Positions 56,863 through 64,000 of a stretch of 64,000 nt of DNA are shown here, piece after piece (position 1 is the stretch's first letter; each line of letters opens with the position of its first letter). Source of the stretch: Mycolicibacterium tusciae (GTDB lineage Bacteria; Actinomycetota; Actinomycetes; Mycobacteriales; Mycobacteriaceae); the NCBI RefSeq assembly GCF_002086795.1, contig NZ_MVIM01000004.1, positions 186,001 to 250,000 on the forward strand. The letters run 5' to 3'. Under the pieces are notes generated by a model. That model ran no database searches, had not been told where the DNA came from, and was given only the letters and a program-made list of their open reading frames with translations. Position numbers and translations under genes: made by a program.

Positions 56863-58785
56863 CTATGAGTCGATGATGTTCTCCGGATGCAGCATCTCGG
56901 CGTAGCGAAGCTGCTCCGGTATGCCAAAGCCGTCGACCAATAACTCCGCGTAGGGCCGCAGGTTGCGGCACCGCTCGTTGACGCCGCGAGTGACCCCTTT
57001 GGCGCGCTCGGTCGACAGGAAGCGGTGTTCCATGAACCAGGCCCTGTCCTCTTCGATCACCGACAGCGCGTACAGGTCGCACACCATGTTCAGGATTTCG
57101 CGCGCCTCGTCGTCCTCGCACGAGTCGACACCCGCCACAAACGCCTCGAGGATGATGCGGTCGATGTGCGCCCGCGCGGCGTGCAACACGTGGTCCTGCA
57201 CCGAGTTGAACGCGTCGAAGGCGCTCATCTCCTTGGACTTGCCCTGCAGGCGTCGGGCCACCGTCGCGAGGATGTACTCCTCGCGGTCCTCGAACATCTT
57301 GACCTGTGTCCCGCGGTTGAACAGGCTGCCCTCTTCTTCGTTGTCCTGCCGGGTGTCGAGGATGGTCTGCATGATCGTTTCGGCCGCAGTGCGTTTGAGC
57401 ACCCGCTCGCCGGCGAAGTTGGCCGCGAACCGCACCCATTCGACCGGGCTCATACCCTTGATGTCGTCGGCGTAGGCGGTCAGCAGTTCTTTGGCGACGA
57501 GCTGGGTCAGCACGTGGTTGTCACCCTCGAAGGTGGTGAACACGTCGGTGTCGGCCTTCAGCGCGATCAGCCGGTTCTCAGCTAGATAACCTGCGCCGCC
57601 GCAGGCTTCACGTGCCTCCTGGATCGCGCGCGTGGCGTGCCAGGTGTTGGCGGCCTTCAATCCCGCCGCCCGCGACTCGAGCTCGCGCTGTTCCTCTGCG
57701 TCGGGGTCGTCAGCCGTCTGCAGCTCGTGACACTTGGCGACGAGCTCGTTCTGTGCGAACTGAAGTGCATAGGACTTCGCGATCAACGGGAACAGCCGGC
57801 GCTGATGCACCAGGTAGTCCATGATCAACACCTCGCTGTCCGCGCCGGGTGCCTCGAACTGCCTGCGTTCCAACGCATATCGGGTCGCGATGTCCAGTGC
57901 GACGCGTGCGGCCGCACCCGCACTCCCACCGACGGTGACGCGACCGCGGATCAGTGTGCCGAGCATCGTGAAGAACCGCCGGCCGGGGTTTTCGATCGGC
58001 GAAGAATACGTCCCGTCCTCGGCGACATCGGCGTACTTGTTGAGCAGGTTCTCGCGCGGGATGCGGACGTGGTCGAACTGGATGCGTCCGTTGTCCACAC
58101 CGGGCAGGCCGCCCTTGTAATGGCAGTCACTGGTCGTCACGCCGGGCAGATCGTTGCCCTGGTCGTCACGGATCGGCACCACGAAGCAGTGCACCCCGTG
58201 CCCCTCGCCGTCGGGAGTGATCAGCTGTGCGAAAACCGCAGCGACACGGGCCGTTTCGGCGGCGCCGCCGATGTAGTCCTTGCGCGACGTGCGCGTGGGG
58301 GAGTCGATCACGAACTCTTGCGTGGCGGGATCGTAGGTCGCGGTGGTCTCCAGGGCCTGCACGTCGCTGCCGTGACCGGTCTCGGTCATCGCGAAGCAAC
58401 CCAGGAGATCCAGGTCGATGATCCGCTGTACGTACGCCTCGTGGTGACGTTCGGTGCCGAGATTCTCGACGGCACCGCCGAAGAGACCCCACTGCACCCC
58501 GGCCTTGACCATCAGCGACAGGTCGGACATGGCGAGCATCTCGATCTGGGTCACCGCCGCGCCGACATCGCCGTTGCCGCCGTGCTCCTTCTTGAACCCG
58601 TCTTCTGCCGCGCCCTGTGCGGCCATGATCTTCAATTGCTCACCCACCTTCGTGCGGGCGATGACGGTGTTCGGTGTGTAGTGCGGTTTGAAGACCTCGC
58701 TGGAGAGTTCCTCGCGCATCTGGTTCTTCACATCCCGCCAGCGGCCGTCGAGGGCGTTGCGTAGATGTTCCGCAGTGGTGGTCAT
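56863..58785 (-). CDS. Acyl-CoA oxidase/dehydrogenase family protein (FadE-type)
   Basis: This 640-residue flavoprotein would introduce the alpha,beta double bond in acyl-CoA. It has the flavin-side FAMTETGHGSDVQALETTA, then GVDNGRIQFDHVRIPRENLLN, and FTTFEGDNHVLTQLVAKELL with the Glu that serves as base in acyl-CoA oxidases. Its length and C-terminal extension resemble peroxisomal-type acyl-CoA oxidases more than short-chain dehydrogenases (about 380). It is 101 bp from the divergent VIT transporter gene. Chain-length preference is unknown. Confidence 0.9.
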   Translation of the reverse strand: MTTTAEHLRNALDGRWRDVKNQMREELSSEVFKPHYTPNTVIARTKVGEQLKIMAAQGAAEDGFKKEHGGNGDVGAAVTQIEMLAMSDLSLMVKAGVQWGLFGGAVENLGTERHHEAYVQRIIDLDLLGCFAMTETGHGSDVQALETTATYDPATQEFVIDSPTRTSRKDYIGGAAETARVAAVFAQLITPDGEGHGVHCFVVPIRDDQGNDLPGVTTSDCHYKGGLPGVDNGRIQFDHVRIPRENLLNKYADVAEDGTYSSPIENPGRRFFTMLGTLIRGRVTVGGSAGAAARVALDIATRYALERRQFEAPGADSEVLIMDYLVHQRRLFPLIAKSYALQFAQNELVAKCHELQTADDPDAEEQRELESRAAGLKAANTWHATRAIQEAREACGGAGYLAENRLIALKADTDVFTTFEGDNHVLTQLVAKELLTAYADDIKGMSPVEWVRFAANFAGERVLKRTAAETIMQTILDTRQDNEEEGSLFNRGTQVKMFEDREEYILATVARRLQGKSKEMSAFDAFNSVQDHVLHAARAHIDRIILEAFVAGVDSCEDDEAREILNMVCDLYALSVIEEDRAWFMEHRFLSTERAKGVTRGVNERCRNLRPYAELLVDGFGIPEQLRYAEMLHPENIIDS

Positions 58786-58886
58786 AACTCGACCGTAGCC
58801 TTTTGAAGGCCCGTCGAAACTGTGATGTGGAAAACCTAGGCAAACCTTGCTAGACCAGCCGAAACCGGTGGCGTTAAATCGACCTC

Positions 58887-59600
58887 ATGTCCGCACCGAC
58901 CGGCGTTCCGCACATGTCATCACACCGGCACGCCGATGTGACCGGGGGCTGGCTGCGCGCGGCGACGTTCGGGGCGATGGACGGCCTTGTCAGCAACACC
59001 GCCCTCATCGCGGGTGTCGCCGCAGCGGCCAGCGCGCACACCGTCGTGATCAGCGGCGTGGCCGGGCTGTTGGCAGGCGCGTTCTCGATGGCGCTGGGCG
59101 AGTACACCTCGGTGGCGACGGCCAACGAGCAGATCGAGTCCGAGGTCCTCGTCGAGCGACGGGCGTTTGAAAAGCACCCGCAGGCCGAAAAGGCCGAGTT
59201 GGTGGCGATGCTGATGGGCATGGGGATGACCCGCGATACCGCGAGCAAGGCTGCCGAGGAGGTCCACCGCGACGAGAACGTCGCCCTGAACTTCCATCTC
59301 GTGCAGGAACTCGGCGTCGATCCGCGCGAGAAGCCGTCGCCGTGGGTGGCCGCCGGCTCGTCGTTCGTGATGTTCGCGATCGGTGCGATCATTCCGCTGA
59401 TCCCGTACCTGCTCGGAGTCGAATCGTTGTGGCCGGGGCTCCTGTGTGGCGGTCTCGGGCTGCTCGTCGCGGGCGGACTCGCGGCCAGCTTCACCAAGAG
59501 GCCGCTGTGGTTTGGATCGTTGCGGCAACTCGCATTCGGCGCTGTCGCGATCGCCGCCACCTACGCCGTGGGAAGCCTCGTCGGTACAGTCATCGCGTGA
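58887..59600 (+). CDS. VIT1/CCC1 family iron/manganese transporter
   Basis: The 237-residue product has the family start GAMDGLVSNTALIAGVAAA, GAFSMALGEYTSVATANEQIE, a cytoplasmic acidic helix region (about 90-140), and three C-terminal membrane helices. Family members move Fe2+/Mn2+ by proton exchange. ATG 58887 was chosen; ATG nine codons later is possible. The stop overlaps the following lipoprotein ATG by one base, so they form an operon. A weak IdeR-like sequence lies at 58831-58849. Confidence 0.88.
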   Translation: MSAPTGVPHMSSHRHADVTGGWLRAATFGAMDGLVSNTALIAGVAAAASAHTVVISGVAGLLAGAFSMALGEYTSVATANEQIESEVLVERRAFEKHPQAEKAELVAMLMGMGMTRDTASKAAEEVHRDENVALNFHLVQELGVDPREKPSPWVAAGSSFVMFAIGAIIPLIPYLLGVESLWPGLLCGGLGLLVAGGLAASFTKRPLWFGSLRQLAFGAVAIAATYAVGSLVGTVIA

Positions 59601-60709
59601 TGCGACTGCGGTGCAGCCTGTTGGCCGCCGCCTTGTCACTTTCCGCCTGCAGTACCGCATCTGTGTCGTCGACCGGCTTGGAGTACCTCGGGCAGATCAA
59701 CTTCCCGACCAGCTACGTCTTCGATGACACGACGGTCGGGGGACTCTCGGCGATTACCTACGACCCCGGCCGCCAGGTGTATTACATCATCAGCGACGAC
59801 CGCTCGGCGAAGAACCCGGCAAGGTTCTACACCGTCGGAATCACATTGAGCGACAACAGATTGACTGGTATCGAGTGGCTCGATACCACCTCGTTGCTGG
59901 ACCGGTCCGGCGCACCATTTCCGCCGCTGTCGCCCGACGCCACGCCTCCGGTGATCCCGCCCGACCCCGAGGGCATCGCGTTCGACGAGCGCCGCCAACA
60001 GCTGTACTGGTCCAGCGAGGGCGAGCGGATCGTCAAGGATCCGAACCGGCCGCTGCTGTTGGATCCTTGGGTCCGTGTTGCAGGACTCGACGGCGCGTTC
60101 CGCAGCCAGTTCGCACTGCCTCCCGGGCTATCGATGTCCAAGCAAGAGATGGGACCCCGGAGGAACGCGGGCCTCGAAGGTCTCACGTTGACGCCGAGTG
60201 GCAACTTCCTCGTCGCGGGAATGGAAGACCCGGGTTTCAACGACGGCGTCCCGCCGAGCGCCGACGCCGGTGCCCTCACCCGTGTCACCCGATTCGACGC
60301 GTCGACGGGCGCCGCCACCGCGCAGTACGCCTACCCGCTGGACCCGATCACCGCGCCGAACGGCGACGCGAACGGGCTCTCGGATCTCGTTGCGCTCGAC
60401 GACGACAACTTCCTGGTGATCGAACGCTCGCACGGCACCCACAACGTCGCGCGCATCTATCGGGCCAGCACCTCCGGCGCCGACAACATCCTGGACAGGC
60501 CCTCACTCGTGGATGCGCCGCCGACCGCGATGACCAAGAGTCTGGTGGCCGATCTGTCGACGATTCCCCAGGTGCAGAATTTGGACAATGTCGAGGGAAT
60601 CACGTTGGGTCCCAAGCTGTCGGACGGCAAGCAGGTCCTCGTGCTCGTCGCCGACGACAATTTCTCGGACGACCAGATGACGCAGTTCTACGCGTTCGCG
60701 ATGGAGTGA
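59600..60709 (+). CDS. Lipoprotein with esterase-like phytase domain
   Basis: The 369-residue product has a lipoprotein signal (LLAAALSLSAC, lipobox LSAC) and a beta-propeller-like body: GGLSAITYDPGRQVYYIISDD, PPDPEGIAFDE and NAGLEGLTLTPSGNFLVAG. These match the esterase-like-activity-of-phytase family. It would be anchored on the outer face of the membrane. It is coupled to the VIT gene. The true substrate is not known. Confidence 0.88.
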   Translation: MRLRCSLLAAALSLSACSTASVSSTGLEYLGQINFPTSYVFDDTTVGGLSAITYDPGRQVYYIISDDRSAKNPARFYTVGITLSDNRLTGIEWLDTTSLLDRSGAPFPPLSPDATPPVIPPDPEGIAFDERRQQLYWSSEGERIVKDPNRPLLLDPWVRVAGLDGAFRSQFALPPGLSMSKQEMGPRRNAGLEGLTLTPSGNFLVAGMEDPGFNDGVPPSADAGALTRVTRFDASTGAATAQYAYPLDPITAPNGDANGLSDLVALDDDNFLVIERSHGTHNVARIYRASTSGADNILDRPSLVDAPPTAMTKSLVADLSTIPQVQNLDNVEGITLGPKLSDGKQVLVLVADDNFSDDQMTQFYAFAME

Positions 60710-60713
60710 AGGG

Positions 60714-61919
60714 TCAGGTGTCGCTGCCGACGGTGATCGCGGTCGCCTCGCTGACCTCGTCGAGTTCCTCCTCGGCGTCGATACCCGTCAGATGGGATCG
60801 GCTGATCGCCAGGACACCCGCTGCCAGCAGCACCGCCGCCGCGCCGACCCAGTACGGGGCGTGGACGTTGACCCGTTCACCGAGCACGCCGGCGAGCCAC
60901 GGCGCCAATGCGGCACCGGAGAACCGCACGAAGCTGTAAGCCGCTGAGGCGACGCCTCTTTCGACCGGCGCAGCCTTCATCACGGTCTCGGTGATCAACG
61001 TGTTGTTGATACCGATGAACAATCCCGCCACCACCACACACGTCGCCAGCACGGTCTTGTTCTCGGTGGCGACGGCCATCGCCGCGAGAGTCGCGGTCAT
61101 GGCCAAGAGATTCACGAGCAGCGTCGGCACGGTCCCGAAGCGGCGCTGCAGCCGCGGCGCGACGACCACCGACGTGAACGCCAGCGCCACACCCCAACCG
61201 AAGAAGATCAGACCGATCTCGTGGGCGCTCATGTCGAGCGGAAACGGTGTGAAGGCCAGCAGCGTGAAGAAGCCGAAGTTGTACAGCAGCGCGGTGATTG
61301 CGACGCCGAGCAGTCCGCGGTGGCGCAGCGCACGGAACGGGTCGGCCAACGTCGTCGCACGTTCGGCGGGGGGTGTCGACGGCAGCAGGACTGCCGTGAC
61401 GACGACGGCAAACGCCATCAACGCCGACACCCCGAAGAACGGTCCGCGCCACGACATCGACCCGAGCACCCCGCCGACCAGCGGGCCGACCGCGATGCCG
61501 ACCCCCAGCGCCGCCTCGTACAGGATGACCGCCTGCGCCACGGAGCCGCGCGCGGAGTTGACGATCGTCGCCAACGCCGTCGCGATGAACAGCGCGTTAC
61601 CAAGGCCCCAAAGTGCCCGCCAGCCGACGATTTCGGTCACGGTTTCCGACATGCCGGAAAGGCCGGCGCCCGCGATGATCACCACGAGTCCAAGCAGCAG
61701 AGTGCGTTTGGGGCCGATGCGGCTCGCCACGACGCCGGTGATGAGCATCGCGACGCCCATCACGGCCATATAGCTGGTGAACAACAACGACACCTGCGAC
61801 GGCGACGCGTTCAGGTTGTCGGCGATCGGCTTGAGAATCGGGTCGACCAGACCGATACCCATGAACGCGACCACGGACGCGAAGGCAACGGCCCAAACAG
61901 CTTTGGGTTGACGCCACAT
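60714..61919 (-). CDS. MFS efflux transporter
   Basis: The 401-residue product has about 12 membrane helices with the inter-helix MFS motif RIGPKRTLLL between helices 2 and 3, and VGPLVGGVLG near helix 5, a feature of antiporter-type drug exporters. The C-terminus is acidic. ATG 61919 was used. It lies 74 bp downstream of the MarR gene on the same strand, so it is likely the regulated exporter. The substrate is unknown. Confidence 0.9.
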   Translation of the reverse strand: MWRQPKAVWAVAFASVVAFMGIGLVDPILKPIADNLNASPSQVSLLFTSYMAVMGVAMLITGVVASRIGPKRTLLLGLVVIIAGAGLSGMSETVTEIVGWRALWGLGNALFIATALATIVNSARGSVAQAVILYEAALGVGIAVGPLVGGVLGSMSWRGPFFGVSALMAFAVVVTAVLLPSTPPAERATTLADPFRALRHRGLLGVAITALLYNFGFFTLLAFTPFPLDMSAHEIGLIFFGWGVALAFTSVVVAPRLQRRFGTVPTLLVNLLAMTATLAAMAVATENKTVLATCVVVAGLFIGINNTLITETVMKAAPVERGVASAAYSFVRFSGAALAPWLAGVLGERVNVHAPYWVGAAAVLLAAGVLAISRSHLTGIDAEEELDEVSEATAITVGSDT

Positions 61920-61993
61920 ATGGGCGAATGCTCCTTTTCGTATCGAGGTGTACTTGGTTGCGCTCAGCGCGACTCAGCACACCGAAATCACCA

Positions 61994-62431
61994 CTATTTG
62001 GCGGCGGTGGGGGAGGCCGCGTCCGCAAGCAATCCGCGCAACACACGGACTGCCTCGCTGAGCGCCTGCCGATCCGACGCGTCCAGGCGCTCCAGGTACG
62101 GCTCGATGGCGGCCTCGCGGTCCACGCGCACCTGCCTCAACGTCTCGACTCCCTTGGACGTGATCTGGACCAGCACGGCCCGCGCATCGTCGGGGTCGAC
62201 GGTTCGTGACACATAACCCGCGTCTTCAAGCCTGCGCACCTGGGTCGTCATCGTCGGCTGCGAGCAGTGATCCAGCACCGCGAGATCCGATATCCGGGTC
62301 GGCCCCTGGTCTTCGATCGTCGACAGCAGCCGCGCCTGAGCGAAGGGCAGGGGTAGTCGGGCGCGCTGCGTGGCCAGTCGGTTGATCCGGGCGACCACAT
62401 GCAGCAGGTCGGCGCCGAGGGTCTGAGTCAT
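61994..62431 (-). CDS. MarR-family regulator
   Basis: The 145-residue winged-helix product has [18 protein letters not shown] (recognition helix) and the wing [22 protein letters not shown], both typical. ATG 62431 was chosen because the longer frame would run through the palindrome immediately upstream. It probably represses itself and the downstream MFS gene. M. tuberculosis Rv2327, a MarR protein divergent from Rv2326c, has the same setting. Confidence 0.92.
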   Translation of the reverse strand: MTQTLGADLLHVVARINRLATQRARLPLPFAQARLLSTIEDQGPTRISDLAVLDHCSQPTMTTQVRRLEDAGYVSRTVDPDDARAVLVQITSKGVETLRQVRVDREAAIEPYLERLDASDRQALSEAVRVLRGLLADAASPTAAK

Positions 62432-62435
62432 GACT

Positions 62436-62452
62436 AGACTATTACATAGTCT
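62436..62452. promoter_or_regulatory. Candidate MarR operator
   Basis: AGACTAT-TAC-ATAGTCT is a perfect palindrome with seven-base arms. It ends four bases before the marR ATG, where a repressor would block its promoter. Confidence 0.75.
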
Positions 62453-62540
62453 TGCTATGCAGTTCAAACGGACGGCAGACCGATTGCTGGTCGCAGCAAG
62501 GCAACGACCGTTCTTAGAAACCGCCTGGCAGAATCGTGCA

Positions 62541-64000
62541 ATGGCCGTGATCGGGGATTCGGGCGTGAGTCGCCGCTCCGGCGCGCTGAGCCCGGGTGAA
62601 CTGGCTCAGGCGTCGGTGATCGCGGCGCTGTCCGCGGCGACCGCGATCATCGCCGTGGTCGTGCCATTCGCTGCCGGCCTGTCGTTGCTCGGCACCGTCC
62701 CGATGGGCCTGCTGGCCTACCGTTATCGACTGCGCGTACTACTCACCGCGACCGTGGCGGGTGCGATAATCGCGTTCCTGATCGCCGGCATGGGCGGATT
62801 CATGACCGTCGTCAACTGCGCCTACATCGGAGGACTCGCCGGCGTTGTCAAGCGCCGCGGCCGCGGGACGATAACCGTCTTTCTCTGTTCACTGGTCGCT
62901 GGCGCGATCTCCGGCGTGGTGGTGGTGACGGCGCTCACAATTCTGGTACGGCTGCGCCACCTGATCTTCGAATCGGTCACTGCCAACATCGACGGATTGG
63001 CCGCGATCATCGCGCGCATCCCCGAAATGGAGGGTTTGGCCGAGCAGCTCAAGCGCGATTTCGCCACCGCGCTGGACTACTGGCCGCTGCTGTTCTTCGC
63101 ATCGTCGGTGTGGTCGGTCGTCTTCGTCACGCTCATCGGGTGGTGGGCGCTGTCGCGGGTGATGTCGCGACTGGTCGCCATTCCCGACGTGCACAAGCTC
63201 GAATCCTCGACCGATACCGGAACCATCGCTCCCGTGCCGACGCAATTGCATGACGTCCGCTTCCGTTATCCGAACGCCGACCACGACGCGCTCGGTCCGG
63301 TTTCGCTGAACGTCGAGCCCGGTGAGCACCTCGCGATCACCGGCGCGAACGGTTCGGGCAAGACGACGTTGATGCTGCTGCTGGCCGGCCGCGAACCGAC
63401 GTCGGGCACCATCGACCGGCCCGGCGGGGTCGGGCTCGGCCGGCTCGGCGGTACGGCGGTGATCATGCAGCACCCCGAAAGTCAGGTGCTCGGTACCCGG
63501 GTCGCCGACGACGTGGTGTGGGGCCTGCCGCCGGGGACGACTACGGACATCCCCAAGCTGCTCGGCGAGGTCGGGCTGGACGGGCTCGCCGAGCGCGATA
63601 CGGGCGGTCTGTCGGGCGGTGAGCTGCAGCGACTCGCGGTCGCGGGGGCGCTGGCTCGGGAACCGTCGCTGCTGATCGCCGACGAGGTGACCAGCATGGT
63701 CGACCAGGAGGGTCGGGGCGCGCTGATGTCGGTGCTGTCCGGGCTGACGAAGCACCACGACATGTCGCTGGTGCACATCACCCACTACAACGATGAGGCG
63801 GATGCCGCCGATCGCGCCGTCAATCTGACCGGCAACGGTGGCGCCGCGGACAACACCGACATGGTGGAAACCGCGTCCGCGCCGGCGGCCACCGTCACCG
63901 GCCACCACCACGCCGACAAGCCGGTGCTCGAACTCCGTGGGGTCAATCACGAATACGGCAGCGGAACGCCGTGGGCCGCAATGGCGCTGCGCGACATCAC
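62541..64000 (+). CDS. ECF-type ABC transporter, fused membrane and ATPase domains (Rv2326c-like, partial)
   Basis: The frame is open from ATG 62541 to the window end (486 codons). The first about 220 residues are membrane helices ([39 protein letters not shown]), followed by an ATPase domain: Walker [12 protein letters not shown]-loop MQHPESQ, signature LSGGELQR and Walker [11 protein letters not shown] second ATPase domain begins near the end ([13 protein letters not shown]). This fits the Rv2326c type, an energy-coupling-factor vitamin or cobalt-type importer; the substrate is unknown. Confidence 0.85.
   Translation, partial: MAVIGDSGVSRRSGALSPGELAQASVIAALSAATAIIAVVVPFAAGLSLLGTVPMGLLAYRYRLRVLLTATVAGAIIAFLIAGMGGFMTVVNCAYIGGLAGVVKRRGRGTITVFLCSLVAGAISGVVVVTALTILVRLRHLIFESVTANIDGLAAIIARIPEMEGLAEQLKRDFATALDYWPLLFFASSVWSVVFVTLIGWWALSRVMSRLVAIPDVHKLESSTDTGTIAPVPTQLHDVRFRYPNADHDALGPVSLNVEPGEHLAITGANGSGKTTLMLLLAGREPTSGTIDRPGGVGLGRLGGTAVIMQHPESQVLGTRVADDVVWGLPPGTTTDIPKLLGEVGLDGLAERDTGGLSGGELQRLAVAGALAREPSLLIADEVTSMVDQEGRGALMSVLSGLTKHHDMSLVHITHYNDEADAADRAVNLTGNGGAADNTDMVETASAPAATVTGHHHADKPVLELRGVNHEYGSGTPWAAMALRDI

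Overview
The window is a high-GC actinobacterial chromosome segment, almost certainly from a rapidly growing mycobacterium (Mycolicibacterium type). Two things support this. It carries a complete mycobactin NRPS/PKS assembly line followed by the IrtAB mycobactin importer. It also keeps the gene order of the M. tuberculosis Rv2375-Rv2357c block and the Rv2345-dgt-dnaG-Rv2342 block, while the PE/PPE and ESX-like genes that lie between those blocks in M. tuberculosis are absent. The species cannot be fixed from the sequence alone.

Region 1 (1-30.4 kb) is iron acquisition. The C-terminal third of a PKS resembling iterative 6-methylsalicylic acid synthases (hot-dog/TH end, KR, ACP, no TE) runs tail to tail into mbtA, the aryl-acid AMP ligase. 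mbtA diverges from mbtB across a short intergenic region with one IdeR box. A LexA-box-preceded 13E12-type DUF222/HNH gene and an F420-dependent oxidoreductase gene separate mbtB from the rest of the cluster. That remainder, mbtT-mbtC-mbtD-mbtE-mbtF-mbtG, is translationally overlapped throughout and has its own pair of IdeR boxes. irtA-irtB run convergently to mbtG and have a third IdeR box. MbtA activates the aryl acid; MbtB condenses and cyclises it with Ser/Thr; MbtE and MbtF add the lysine units; MbtC and MbtD add the polyketide unit; MbtG hydroxylates lysine nitrogen; MbtT is a separate editing or release thioesterase; IrtAB imports and reduces the ferric siderophore.

Region 2 (30.4-32 kb) holds a DUF998 membrane protein, a decayed NarL-type response regulator and a conserved mycobacterial protein (Rv2375-like).

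Region 3 (32-47.3 kb) is housekeeping: hrcA, dnaJ2, rsmE, phoH (interrupted by a 359-residue intein with LAGLIDADG motifs), ybeY, a CNNM/CBS protein, a degenerate deaminase-fold protein and era on the plus strand; three genes for an amidase and two secreted proteins on the minus strand; then recO, uppS, an Rv2360c-like gene, the smtB-zur zinc regulator pair and glyS.

Region 4 (47.3-64 kb) has a TPM-domain membrane protein, an AraC regulator divergent from a CrtC/AttH-like enzyme, dgt, dnaG, small secreted or membrane proteins, tRNA-Asn, a secreted Het-C-like protein, an acyl-CoA oxidase-type FadE, a VIT-family metal transporter, a phytase-like lipoprotein, an MFS exporter with a MarR regulator, and the start of an ECF-type ABC transporter gene cut by the window end. 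No CRISPR array, rRNA operon, complete prophage or insertion sequence was seen.
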